From Chitinophaga sp. CF418 (GTDB lineage: Bacteria; Bacteroidota; Bacteroidia; Chitinophagales; Chitinophagaceae), in contig NZ_FRCN01000009.1 in assembly GCF_900142925.1 (NCBI RefSeq), positions 32,384 to 96,383 on the forward strand: a stretch of 64,000 nucleotides of DNA, in the 5' to 3' direction. This document shows positions 42,319-50,335 of the stretch, piece by piece. The notes under the pieces are model-generated. The model was not told the DNA's origin. It worked only from the letters and a program-made list of their open reading frames with translations, and did not search any database. Numbering within the stretch: the first letter of the stretch is position 1; each line of letters opens with the position of its first letter. The position numbers and the translations under genes were made by a program.

Positions 42319-43185
42319 ATGCAAAAGATGCCCCTTTTTCTGACCAGCGTCATTGGCTGTCTGTTTATGAGTGCCTGTATTAAAGAACCTCCACATGAAG
42401 ATCCTTATCATCCACCGGTTGATTCAACTGTTTGTGATGCCCAGAGTCTTGTTGTGGGTGTTTCTGATTTCCAGTGCCCCCAGTATTCGGGATATGTCAG
42501 GATGTACAAAACATATGCTCCTGACGGCACTATCAGGTTCATGCAGGTGACGGTCGGAGCGTTTGATCAGAAAGAAAGCTATCACGTAAAAGTGTTGTAC
42601 GCAAAGAATGGAAGGAAGCTGTTCCTGCTAGATTCCGCCTCGATGGATACCGTGTTCCGGGCTACCATCGATATGCAGAACAGGGCGATCAGTTCCCAGC
42701 TCAGACATCCGCATGATGCAGGCTGGTATCCGGAACAGGCTTACACCTATAACTCGTTTAACAGGATCAATAATATTGCACAATTTAAATTTACCTACGA
42801 CATAAACGGAGACCCTGCCACGATGATCGATACCATCAATGGAGGGGGGATGGGATGGTCTCATGTAATAGATGAAATTCCTATCAAGGGAGCTTATTAT
42901 TTAACGGAGGGTTATCTGGGTATTACAGATAATGTCGAGATCCTGTCTTACCTGGGACACATTGATACGCAGCCCCGTTACAGGGTGGAAGTGACCAGCA
43001 GTTCATATCCGGGGAACACCTTTTTCAGGGAGCTGCAGGGCCAGACGGAAAGTCCACTTGGGTATATTAATTATGCCTATAGCGCTTATTGTCTGGAAGG
43101 CGAGCGCACCGGTTCCTATGCTTTGGTTAACTGGCGCTGTCCGGCTTCCGCCGGAGGCGTTACTTATGCCGCTACTAAAAAATAA
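42319..43185 (+). CDS. Lipoprotein of unknown function
   Basis: A 288-residue lipoprotein. The start at 42319 (MQKMPLFLTSVIGCLFMSAC) is chosen because it gives a lipobox MSAC; the longer frame would begin inside the upstream terminator. The mature protein is beta-rich with repeated short strands (MYKTYAPDGTIRFMQVTVG, SFNRINNIAQFKFTYDINGDP), as in Bacteroidota lipoproteins with a 'DUF4595'-like pattern of NxYDxxGRI repeats. I do not assign a family firmly. It is a single gene between two terminators. Confidence 0.72.
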   Translation: MQKMPLFLTSVIGCLFMSACIKEPPHEDPYHPPVDSTVCDAQSLVVGVSDFQCPQYSGYVRMYKTYAPDGTIRFMQVTVGAFDQKESYHVKVLYAKNGRKLFLLDSASMDTVFRATIDMQNRAISSQLRHPHDAGWYPEQAYTYNSFNRINNIAQFKFTYDINGDPATMIDTINGGGMGWSHVIDEIPIKGAYYLTEGYLGITDNVEILSYLGHIDTQPRYRVEVTSSSYPGNTFFRELQGQTESPLGYINYAYSAYCLEGERTGSYALVNWRCPASAGGVTYAATKK

Positions 43186-43194
43186 GAGATTTTC

Positions 43195-43238
43195 AAAAGG
43201 GTGGAAGGTATCTGAAGGTACTTTTCACCCTTTTTATT
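43195..43238 (+). terminator. Terminator after lipoprotein 42319-43185
   Basis: AAAAGGGTG (43195-43203) pairs with CACCCTTTTT (43226-43235), with GAAGGTA...ACTTT partly extending the stem. A short T-rich tail follows. Confidence 0.7.
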
Positions 43239-43263
43239 TCCTATTTTAGTAGAAAATATTGCT

Positions 43264-43617
43264 ATGCGTTACCCCAAATTCCACCATCTTGCCATGGCTG
43301 TTATATTGACAGTTATGGTACTATGCGCCAGTAGTTGCTATTCTTATCGTATTGCTACTCACGCGCTTCCTTCTACAGGTGTTACACCCATGAACAAAGT
43401 CAGGACTTACAGCCTATTCTGGGGCCTGCTCAACAAGCCGCAGATCATCCATACGCCTGTATGCGATTCGCTGGGCGTAAACGGTGTGGCGGAAGTCCGT
43501 GTTAAGAATAACTTCGGAAATGCGCTCTTAACTGTTTGTACACTTGGGATCTATTGCCCGCTGTCGCTGGAATGGAAGTGTGCAACTCCGTGTCAGCCGC
43601 AGACAGACCCTTTGTAA
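43264..43617 (+). CDS. Small lipoprotein, Bor-like
   Basis: A 117-residue lipoprotein with the lipobox CASSC (Cys25). It contains TYSLFWGLLNKPQIIH, VCDSLGVNGVAEVRVKNNFG, and ALLTVCTLGIYCPLSLEWKC. The pattern (serum-resistance Bor/Iss type: an outer-surface lipoprotein with WGL, C, GLG-like turns) is common in Bacteroidota, but my family call is tentative. Four further Cys in the mature part suggest disulfides. It precedes an FAD oxidoreductase by 36 bp and may share its transcript. Confidence 0.7.
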   Translation: MRYPKFHHLAMAVILTVMVLCASSCYSYRIATHALPSTGVTPMNKVRTYSLFWGLLNKPQIIHTPVCDSLGVNGVAEVRVKNNFGNALLTVCTLGIYCPLSLEWKCATPCQPQTDPL

Positions 43618-43653
43618 GCATTTTTATTTCTTTCACCCCAACATTCATCCACT

Positions 43654-45165
43654 ATGAAAATTATTAAAAACGGCGCCTTCAACTGGCAAAATGAGCATAG
43701 TACGTTTACTCAGCCGATAAAAGACCTTTATGATCTTGCCAATGAGACGACAGGTCAGGCATTGGATATTTATAACGACGCTACCCGGGGCATACAGCAG
43801 ATCATCAAAGAAGCGATACAGACCAATACCCCATTGAAAGCCCTGGGCGGTAGCTGGTCATTTAGCCCCATAGCGGCTACTAAGGGGATCATTCTTAATA
43901 CCAAACCACTGAACATCCGTTTTACGGTGTCAGCAGGCAGCGTGTCGCCCAAATATACCCGCGATCCGAAATACCTGTGTATGGCACAGTGTGGCAACCG
44001 GATATGGGAACTGAGCAAACACCTGCACGATCGTGGACAGTCTCTTTCTGCCAGTGGGGCCAGTAACGGACAAACCATTGCAGGCGCTATTGCTACCGGC
44101 ACCCATGGCGCGGCGCTGGATTTCGGGGCTATACAGGAAAGTGTGGTGGCCCTGCATATTATTACCGGTCCGGATACACATATCTGGCTGGAACGTTCAT
44201 CCTACCCTGTCATGGCAGATACTTTCGCGGACAAGCTGGGCGCCACATTATTGCGGGACGACGAGGCATTTTATGCGGCACTGGTGGGCATCGGAGCGAT
44301 GGGTTTTGTACATGGCGTGTTAATAGAGGCAGAAGACGATTTCCTGCTGGAATCTTACCAGCGCCGTGTGCCATATGATGATGCCCTGATCAGGCAGATG
44401 AAAACACTGGATTTCAGTAATCCGAAGTTGCCCTTTCCGGGAGTGAGGCCTTTTCATATGCAGGTGCTGATCAATCCTTACGACATGAAAAACGGGGTCT
44501 ATATGACCGCTATGTATAAACGTCCCTACCGGAGTGATTATACACCGCCGACGGCCAATGCAGCGGGGATAGGTCCGGGGGATGACGCACCCTGTTTCAT
44601 CGGAAAACTGGCAGGAGTAATACCAGGACTGGTGCCACTGATGGTCAACAAGGTGCTGGCGGGAAGCCTCAACATCCACGAAAAACAGTTTGGCCGGCTG
44701 AGTGAGATCTTCAACAATACCACTTTACATGGAAAACTGGCCAGTGCCGCTATTGGGTTACCGCTGTCTGCCGTAGAGCAGGTCGTGAATGTACTGATGG
44801 AGACGAATGAAGCGAAAGGACCCTTTGTAGGACTCTTTGCCTTCCGTTTTGTGAAATCGTCTGCCGCTACCCTGGCTTTCACCCGTTTTGCACCCGTTAC
44901 CTGTGTGCTGGAGCTGGATGCCGTGCTCTCTCCGGAGACATTGGGCTTTTATGATGCGGTATGGAACAAACTGGAACAATTGAATATTCCTTATACATTT
45001 CATTGGGGTAAAATGAGCACTATTGGCCCCGACCGTTTGCGCCGGATGTATGGCAACAGCCTTGATAAGTTTCTCCTGGTCAGGTCCAGGATCATTGAAC
45101 CTGCGGTAGCAGGTATTTTCAGCAATGACGTCATGAAGCAATGGGGGATAGACCCGGTAAGCTGA
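43654..45165 (+). CDS. FAD-binding oxidoreductase, aldonolactone-oxidase-like
   Basis: A 503-residue flavoenzyme of the VAO/PCMH family. The FAD-binding domain is at about 40-225, with ALGGSWSFSPIAATKG (phosphate loop), LSASGASNGQTIAGAIATGT, and HGAALDFGAIQE. The C-terminus has YTFHWGKMSTIG; the HWxK motif is typical of aldonolactone oxidases such as L-gulono- and D-arabinono-lactone oxidase. There is no signal peptide, so it is cytoplasmic. It probably oxidises a sugar lactone or a related alcohol with O2. It follows a small lipoprotein by 36 bp. Confidence 0.88.
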   Translation: MKIIKNGAFNWQNEHSTFTQPIKDLYDLANETTGQALDIYNDATRGIQQIIKEAIQTNTPLKALGGSWSFSPIAATKGIILNTKPLNIRFTVSAGSVSPKYTRDPKYLCMAQCGNRIWELSKHLHDRGQSLSASGASNGQTIAGAIATGTHGAALDFGAIQESVVALHIITGPDTHIWLERSSYPVMADTFADKLGATLLRDDEAFYAALVGIGAMGFVHGVLIEAEDDFLLESYQRRVPYDDALIRQMKTLDFSNPKLPFPGVRPFHMQVLINPYDMKNGVYMTAMYKRPYRSDYTPPTANAAGIGPGDDAPCFIGKLAGVIPGLVPLMVNKVLAGSLNIHEKQFGRLSEIFNNTTLHGKLASAAIGLPLSAVEQVVNVLMETNEAKGPFVGLFAFRFVKSSAATLAFTRFAPVTCVLELDAVLSPETLGFYDAVWNKLEQLNIPYTFHWGKMSTIGPDRLRRMYGNSLDKFLLVRSRIIEPAVAGIFSNDVMKQWGIDPVS

Positions 45166-45214
45166 TCCGTAGCATTGTCGCTGACTTTCAATACGATAAA
45201 CCAATATCTCATCC

Positions 45215-45261
45215 GTAGTCAAAGTTGCACAGAACGGATTTTACTGTGCAACTTTGACTAC
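45215..45261. repeat. Perfect 18-bp inverted repeat with 11-nt loop
   Basis: GTAGTCAAAGTTGCACAG (45215-45232) and its exact reverse complement (45244-45261) can form a strong hairpin. It lies 50 bp after the flavoenzyme stop. No T-run follows on either strand, so it is not a classic terminator, though it may protect the mRNA 3' end or be a decoy or binding site. The rest of the 313-bp gap holds an AT-rich promoter zone and nothing else that I see. Confidence 0.75.
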
Positions 45262-45359
45262 AGGTCCCGCCATTTTAGCTGCTATTAAAAGACATCTGCA
45301 TTTAAATTTTTATTATTAAATAGTTACATATGCAATCCCATTGCAGATAAGTCCGTATC

Positions 45360-45392
45360 TTGGAATTTTACCGTGAATTGTTGATACCTTTG
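45360..45392 (+). promoter_or_regulatory. Promoter of the Mla operon
   Basis: TTG at 45360-45362 and TACCTTTG at 45385-45392 match -33 and -7 elements with 22 bp between them. A leader of about 80 bp precedes the ATG at 45479. Confidence 0.5.
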
Positions 45393-45478
45393 CCGCCGGT
45401 TTAACAAACGAGAACTAAAATTGTATTTAGTAATTAAATACCAGGCTACTTGTATTAGCAATTCCTTAAAAACAGCGA

Positions 45479-46273
45479 ATGGACTCAAATATTGAACAAC
45501 CGGAGAAACCAGTTATCTCGAAGGGTATTGATGGCTTTTTCAAAGACATTTACAACATTTTCTTATTTCTGGCCAGGATCTTTACGGAAGCCTTTAAACG
45601 ACCCATAGAAGTGCGTGAAGTGATCCGTCAGTGTTATCAGGTGGGATATAAGTCCCTCGCCCTGATCACGATGACGGGATTTATAACCGGTCTTGTATTC
45701 ACTAAACAGTCCAGACCTTCCCTCTCAGAATTCGGCGCTACTTCCTGGCTGCCTTCCCTGATATCGATCGCTGTGATCAGGGCATTGGCGCCACTGGTAA
45801 CAGCCCTGATCACAGCCGGTAAGGTAGGATCGGGTATAGGCGCTGAGCTGGCATCTATGCGGGTAACCGAACAGATAGACGCTATGGAGGTTTCTGCGAT
45901 CAATCCATTCAAGTTCCTGGTAGTAACAAGGGTAATGGCCACAACCATATCTATTCCCATCCTGGTGGCCTACACGGGCCTCGTTGGAATGTTGGGTTCT
46001 TTCCTGGATATCCATCTGAATGAACAGACCTCTTTCATCAGCTTTTTCCAGGAAGCCTTTAAAAATATTTACTTCATCGACTTCATTACCACAGGTGTTA
46101 AAGCGGTGGTATTTGGTTTTACAATTGGTGTGGTAAGCTGTTATCAGGGTTATAATGCCACCCAGGGTACGCAGGGAGTGGGTAAGGCTGCTAACCTTTC
46201 CGTGGTGATATCCATGTTCCTGATCTTTCTCGAAGAGGTATTTATTGTTCAAATAGCCAACTCTATCCGTTAA
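45479..46273 (+). CDS. mlaE: MlaE-type ABC transporter permease
   Basis: A 264-residue inner-membrane permease of the MlaE/YrbE family, which moves phospholipid between the two membranes. Five or so hydrophobic segments follow a cytoplasmic N-terminus. Family marks are the central GKVGSGIGAELASMRVTEQIDAMEV region, the membrane loop of MlaE proteins, and SIPILVAYTGLVGMLGSF. It is the first gene of permease, ATPase and MCE protein, a standard order. The gap to the ATPase gene is 3 or 30 bp, depending on the start chosen. Confidence 0.93.
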   Translation: MDSNIEQPEKPVISKGIDGFFKDIYNIFLFLARIFTEAFKRPIEVREVIRQCYQVGYKSLALITMTGFITGLVFTKQSRPSLSEFGATSWLPSLISIAVIRALAPLVTALITAGKVGSGIGAELASMRVTEQIDAMEVSAINPFKFLVVTRVMATTISIPILVAYTGLVGMLGSFLDIHLNEQTSFISFFQEAFKNIYFIDFITTGVKAVVFGFTIGVVSCYQGYNATQGTQGVGKAANLSVVISMFLIFLEEVFIVQIANSIR

Positions 46274-46303
46274 AATATGAAGTCATTTACGCCGGAAATA
46301 AAT

Positions 46304-47050
46304 ATGAACGAAAAGGTGATTGACATCCATAACCTGTATAAGTCTTTTGGAAGCAATCATGTGCTGCGCGGTATTGATATTGACGTGCATAAGGGGGAAA
46401 ATGTTGTGGTACTGGGACGTTCAGGCACCGGAAAATCGGTATTGATCAAGATCATAGCCGGTTTGCTGGCACCGGACTCCGGTACGGTGAATGTACTGGG
46501 CCGGGAAGTGGACAAACTGGATAGCGTGGAGTTGAGGGAATTGCGTCTCAAAGTAGGATTTTGCTTCCAGCATGGTGCGTTGTACGATAGTATGACGGTA
46601 GGAGAGAACCTGGCTTTTCCGCTCAAACGGAATACGCCTAAGATCACCAATGCGCAGGTTAGAAGAATGGTAACGGTGGTACTGGAGGCCGTTGGCCTGG
46701 CCAGGACTATTGACCAGATGCCTTCAGAGCTGTCTGGCGGACAGCGTAAACGTATCGGCATTGCCCGTACGCTGATCCTGCGTCCTGATGTTATGTTGTA
46801 TGATGAACCCACTGCAGGACTGGACCCCATTACCTGCACTGAAATAAATAACCTGATCAATGAGGTACAACGCCGCTTTCATACCAGTTCCATCATCATT
46901 ACGCATGATCTTGCCTGCGCCAAACAGACGGGAGATAAGATCGTGGTAATGAAAGAAGGGAAATTTGTAAAGCAGGGTAATTTTGAAGAGGTATTCAGTA
47001 CACAGGATGACCTCATCAAGGAATTTTATGATTATAATTTTATACAGTAA
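46304..47050 (+). CDS. mlaF: MlaF-type ABC transporter ATP-binding protein
   Basis: A 248-residue ATPase that powers the lipid transporter. Walker A is GRSGTGKSV, the signature is LSGGQRKRIGIARTL, Walker B is VMLYDEPTAGLDP, and the switch His is in IIITHD. The start at 46304 (MNEKVIDIHNLYKSFG) is preferred because it is preceded by GGAAATAA and fits the family length. The start at 46277 (MKSFTPEI) would be 3 bp after the permease and is also possible. It works with MlaE (45479) and MlaD (47054). Confidence 0.95.
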   Translation: MNEKVIDIHNLYKSFGSNHVLRGIDIDVHKGENVVVLGRSGTGKSVLIKIIAGLLAPDSGTVNVLGREVDKLDSVELRELRLKVGFCFQHGALYDSMTVGENLAFPLKRNTPKITNAQVRRMVTVVLEAVGLARTIDQMPSELSGGQRKRIGIARTLILRPDVMLYDEPTAGLDPITCTEINNLINEVQRRFHTSSIIITHDLACAKQTGDKIVVMKEGKFVKQGNFEEVFSTQDDLIKEFYDYNFIQ

Positions 47051-47053
47051 GAT

Positions 47054-48070
47054 ATGAAAGAATCAAGCAACAGACGCGCCGTTATCGTAGGCATTTTTAT
47101 AGTTATAGGTTTGCTGATCGTTATCACAGGCGTACTTACACTTGGTGGACAAAAGAAGGCATTTGTAAAGGCGGTGCGCGTCACCGCCATCTTCAATGAC
47201 GTTGGCGGTGTGCAGACAGGTAATAATGTGTGGTACTCCGGCGTAAAGGTGGGAAACGTGAAGAAGATCACTTTTCTCGAGCATAATAAGATAGAAGTAG
47301 CAATGAACATAGAAGAAAGTTCAGCTAAATTCATACATAAGGATGTACTGGCAAAAGTAGGTTCCGATGGTCTTGTTGGTAACAAGATCATTGCGCTGTC
47401 CGGCGGTTCAGACAATTTGCCTGCTATCCAGGACGGCGATCAGCTGAAAGTTGCCGTAAATGTCAGCCCTGATGAGATCCTGGCCACCCTGCAGGAGAAC
47501 AATAAAAACCTGGTGGGTATTACAGGCAATCTGAATACCCTCAGCAAAAAGATCTTAAATGGAGAAGGTTCCATTGGTAAACTGGTAAATGACGAGACCT
47601 TGTATAGCAACATGTCCCTGGCCGTTGCTTCCCTGCAGAAGTCTGCCAATAATACGGAACGCCTTACCCAGGGACTGGCTGATTATGCCGCCAGTCTGCG
47701 TAAAGAAGGTACGCTCACTAACGACCTGGTTACGGATACCACTATATTCAGGAATCTTCGTTCTGCAGTGACGCAGATGAATGCTGTGGCTAACAATGCC
47801 AATGATGTAGTCGCCAATCTGAAAAGCACTACCCAGGGACTGAATGAGAACCTGAACAGCACAAATTCTCCCGTAGGCGTGTTACTGAATGACCAGCAGT
47901 CAGGCGAAGATCTGAAACAGATGCTGAAGAACCTGAACATCAGTACCGGCAAACTGAATGAAGACCTGGAGGCAGCACAACATAATTTCCTGCTGAGAGG
48001 ATACTTTAAGAAAAAGGCCAAACGCGAAGAACAGGCCAAAAAAGATAGCATTAAGAACGCTCAGAAATAA
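47054..48070 (+). CDS. mlaD: MlaD-type MCE lipid-binding protein
   Basis: A 338-residue protein with an N-terminal transmembrane anchor (AVIVGIFIVIGLLIVITGVLTL) and an MCE domain at about 38-120 (VTAIFNDVGGVQTGNNVWYSGVKVG and LAKVGSDGLVGNKIIAL). A long coiled tail holds repeated NLxxTxxxLNxN segments and ends in a charged KKKAKREEQAKKD segment. MCE proteins form hexameric rings that carry lipids across the periplasm. It is the last gene of the Mla operon and starts 3 bp after MlaF. Confidence 0.93.
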   Translation: MKESSNRRAVIVGIFIVIGLLIVITGVLTLGGQKKAFVKAVRVTAIFNDVGGVQTGNNVWYSGVKVGNVKKITFLEHNKIEVAMNIEESSAKFIHKDVLAKVGSDGLVGNKIIALSGGSDNLPAIQDGDQLKVAVNVSPDEILATLQENNKNLVGITGNLNTLSKKILNGEGSIGKLVNDETLYSNMSLAVASLQKSANNTERLTQGLADYAASLRKEGTLTNDLVTDTTIFRNLRSAVTQMNAVANNANDVVANLKSTTQGLNENLNSTNSPVGVLLNDQQSGEDLKQMLKNLNISTGKLNEDLEAAQHNFLLRGYFKKKAKREEQAKKDSIKNAQK

Positions 48071-48073
48071 TTG

Positions 48074-48114
48074 AAACAAACAAGCCGCGTAATCATTACG
48101 CGGCTTGTTTGTTT
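48074..48114. terminator. Bidirectional terminator, perfect 19-bp stem
   Basis: AAACAAACAAGCCGCGTAA (48074-48092) and TTACGCGGCTTGTTTGTTT (48096-48114) are exact complements with a 3-nt TCA loop. It lies between the converging MlaD and NAD(P)-binding genes, and both ends are T-rich. Confidence 0.9.
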
Positions 48115-48115
48115 A

Positions 48116-49006
48116 TCAGGCATGTGATGCATAAGCTCCTGCAAACTCACCGGCAAAGTCCTCCAGTCTGATGCTGCCATAAGCGTCGCTTTCATTGCGA
48201 CGGTAATCATCGAACAGTCCTCCTTCTCTTAAAGCAACGCCGATCTCGATCATATACACTTTCGCCATTTCCTCACTCATCCCGCTTTTTACCATCCCTT
48301 GTAAAAGGGCCTCATCAGGAAATGTTATCCATGATAGTGCCGGCTGGTTAACGGCCCGGCCCAGAATGTCTGCAATCTCAGCACCGTTCTTCTCATCGCC
48401 TGCTACATAGCGTACACTCTTTCCGCTGAAAGAAAGGGAATCTAATGCATCAGCAGCGGCATCTGCAATATCGCGTGGGTGGGAGAGTACCATTTTTACA
48501 TCTGCGCCGAAATTATTACCAATAATATGCTGGTGCATGATCATGGGAATAGCCCCAAAGAAATTGGTATAGAACATGCCGGGGCGCAGGTGTAAAACAT
48601 GTACGCCAGGCAGCGCATTCAGTTGTTGCTCAACATAATAGTTCCCTTTTGTGGGGCCTGGACCATCTGGCAGATGGGCGCCGATAGCACTCAGGTTCAC
48701 CACATACTTTACGCCTGCAGCAGCAATGGCGGTGGCATAATGATCGCCTACTGTTTTCATATAATTGATCACATCTGTATAGTGAGGCGGGATCATGGTA
48801 AATACCGCGTCTGCACCTGCAAATGCGCGCTGCAGGAACGCAGGATCGTTTACCTGGCCAATGGCAGGGATGGCCTGCAGGGCGGTAATAGCGGCAGCCC
48901 TTTCAGGGCTGTGACTGATGACGGTTACTTCGTGTCCTTTGGCGGTCAGCTGGCTGGTGAGTCTTTGTCCGATGTTCCCCAGGGAACCTGTAATAGTGAT
49001 TTTCAT
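48116..49006 (-). CDS. NAD(P)-binding oxidoreductase, NmrA/azoreductase-like
   Basis: A 296-residue atypical SDR. The start at 49006 (MKITITGSLGNIGQRL) sets the Rossmann motif GSLGNIGQ at the N-terminus; the longer frame overlaps the promoter. It is followed by VISHSPERAAAI and the core DAVFTMIPPHYTDVI and VVNLSAIGAHL. Such NmrA/QorB-like enzymes reduce quinones or act as redox sensors. It is divergent from an HxlR regulator gene, the usual pair for quinone or electrophile response. Confidence 0.87.
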   Translation of the reverse strand: MKITITGSLGNIGQRLTSQLTAKGHEVTVISHSPERAAAITALQAIPAIGQVNDPAFLQRAFAGADAVFTMIPPHYTDVINYMKTVGDHYATAIAAAGVKYVVNLSAIGAHLPDGPGPTKGNYYVEQQLNALPGVHVLHLRPGMFYTNFFGAIPMIMHQHIIGNNFGADVKMVLSHPRDIADAAADALDSLSFSGKSVRYVAGDEKNGAEIADILGRAVNQPALSWITFPDEALLQGMVKSGMSEEMAKVYMIEIGVALREGGLFDDYRRNESDAYGSIRLEDFAGEFAGAYASHA

Positions 49007-49021
49007 GTCATTTATATTTTG

Positions 49022-49065
49022 TTTGACAAAAGTAGAATTGTACTTACTTTTGTACAAGTACTTAC
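49022..49065. promoter_or_regulatory. Divergent promoters and HxlR operator candidates
   Basis: On the plus strand TTTG (49022-49025) and TACTTTTG (49045-49052) match -33 and -7 elements with 19 bp between them. On the minus strand TACTTTTG (49034-49027) is the -7 for the oxidoreductase. The same span holds TTGTAC-N8-GTACAA (49038-49057), a perfect inverted repeat, and GTACTTAC twice (49040 and 49058, 18 bp apart). A regulator bound here would control both genes. Confidence 0.7.
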
Positions 49066-49083
49066 CCTGGAGTATGTATAACT

Positions 49084-49491
49084 ATGGCAACGATAAAAGA
49101 AAACTCGACGATACAGGCCAATAAGCGATCTGCTTTTGAAGAATGCCCTGTAACATATGTAATGGAGAAGATAGGCGGCTATTGGAAGCCTATCATCTTA
49201 TTCCAGTTATTGTCCGGTCCTAAACGATACAGTGATCTCAAAAAGGGGATTCCTGATATTACAGAGAAAGTATTGATCCAACAGTTAAAACAGCTGGAAG
49301 CACAAGACCTGCTGATCAGGGAAGCTAAACCAGTTGTACCTCCACACGTTACGTATAGCCTTACTAAAGCAGGGATGGGATTGAAGCCGGTATTATATGC
49401 CATGGCCGTATGGGCGGCAGAAGACAGCGTAGAACATGGCTCAACATTCCGCAGGAATATGCAACAGTTCCCGGGATTGGAAGAAGCATAA
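49084..49491 (+). CDS. HxlR-family transcriptional regulator
   Basis: A 135-residue winged-helix regulator. The HxlR core starts with ECPVTYVMEKIGGYWKPIILFQL and contains RYSDLKKGIPDITEKVLIQQL and VTYSLTKAG. Cys21, in FEECPV, is at the position where HxlR sensors such as YodB and HypR carry their redox- or quinone-reactive cysteine. It probably regulates itself and the divergent oxidoreductase 48116-49006 via the GTAC repeats between them. No other gene shares its transcript. Confidence 0.93.
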   Translation: MATIKENSTIQANKRSAFEECPVTYVMEKIGGYWKPIILFQLLSGPKRYSDLKKGIPDITEKVLIQQLKQLEAQDLLIREAKPVVPPHVTYSLTKAGMGLKPVLYAMAVWAAEDSVEHGSTFRRNMQQFPGLEEA

Positions 49492-49506
49492 AAATATCCC
49501 CTAAAG

Positions 49507-49533
49507 TTAACAATGACTTAATGCAAGCTTAAC
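49507..49533 (+). promoter_or_regulatory. Three TTAA motifs spaced exactly 11 bp apart
   Basis: TTAAC, TTAAT and TTAAC start at 49507, 49518 and 49529, on one face of the helix. They resemble the phased TTAAC elements at 30996 and 36216. They lie about 180 bp upstream of the ECF sigma gene. TTAACATTG recurs at 49655. Confidence 0.45.
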
Positions 49534-49660
49534 ATTGCACATATATTTTAGCGCCCGGAAAAATAGTACCAGTCAGAGTATTAGCGTATTGTCAAGAATG
49601 TCAATGTATTGAATGTCTATCATGCCGGCAACAGGGTCTCGTGTTTCAATAGTCTTAACA

Positions 49661-49688
49661 TTGTCTTTACAAAGGCAGCGTACTTTTG
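49661..49688 (+). promoter_or_regulatory. Promoter of the ECF sigma operon
   Basis: TTG (49661-49663) and TACTTTTG (49681-49688) match the -33 and -7 consensus with 17 bp between them. The transcript would start near 49694, 20 bp before the ATG. Confidence 0.6.
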
Positions 49689-49713
49689 TTCGTAAATACC
49701 AGGTTAAATAAAA

Positions 49714-50256
49714 ATGCGATCCAATACCACACATAGTGCTTCATCGGACCCTGAGATGTATTTTGACAGGTTATTCAAAGATACCTACGCTAATACCATC
49801 GCATACCTGGAGAAAATCGGCAATAATAAAGAACTTGCCCGCGACCTCGCACAGGAAGCATACCTGAAGGTCTGGCAGAAACTGGATCTGCTGCCTGCAG
49901 CGGAGGAGGAAGCGTTGCGTTATATATTGATCATATCGCGGAACTGCTTCCTGGACCATCTTAAGCTGACACTGAAAGAGAAGAAACAGCAGGACGCCTA
50001 CGCCACTGTATATATAGAAACAAGCGCTGTTGTCAACCATATGGAAGTCAAGGAACAACAGCAGATCATCGACCATACCATTAATACCCAGGAAGAAGCC
50101 GCCCGCCGTTTCTATCTGCTGAACAGGGAAGAAGGCCTTACGTATAAAGAGATCGCATTGCAGGAAGGCGTCTCTGAAAAAACTGTGGAGCGCTACATCG
50201 GCAGAGTGCTCCGTACCCTCCGCACCCGCCTTGCCAGCTTACTTTTCCTTTGGTAA
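49714..50256 (+). CDS. RNA polymerase ECF-type sigma-70 factor
   Basis: A 180-residue sigma factor. Region 2 is in FDRLFKDTYANTIAYLEKIG and ELARDLAQEAYLKVWQKLD, and region 4 in LTYKEIALQEGVSEKTVERY. It is followed after 79 bp by a FecR gene and then by a SusC with an STN domain. This gives the usual signal chain: ligand binds SusC, the STN domain signals to FecR, and the sigma factor is released to transcribe the operon. Confidence 0.93.
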   Translation: MRSNTTHSASSDPEMYFDRLFKDTYANTIAYLEKIGNNKELARDLAQEAYLKVWQKLDLLPAAEEEALRYILIISRNCFLDHLKLTLKEKKQQDAYATVYIETSAVVNHMEVKEQQQIIDHTINTQEEAARRFYLLNREEGLTYKEIALQEGVSEKTVERYIGRVLRTLRTRLASLLFLW

Positions 50257-50335
50257 CAATTCCTTAACCTTATTAGCTGACGGTAACACAATTGTTTTGT
50301 GGTTCTTTTAATAAACACAAAACAAAGTCAGCTAA

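Noticed and set aside
43058..43249. Short plus-strand frame at the end of lipoprotein 42319-43185
   Set aside because: It is out of frame with the real gene, overlaps its coding end and terminator, and has no features.
44758..45222. 154-codon antisense frame at the end of the lactone-oxidase-like gene
   Set aside because: It overlaps conserved coding sequence, including HWGK, and has no family features.
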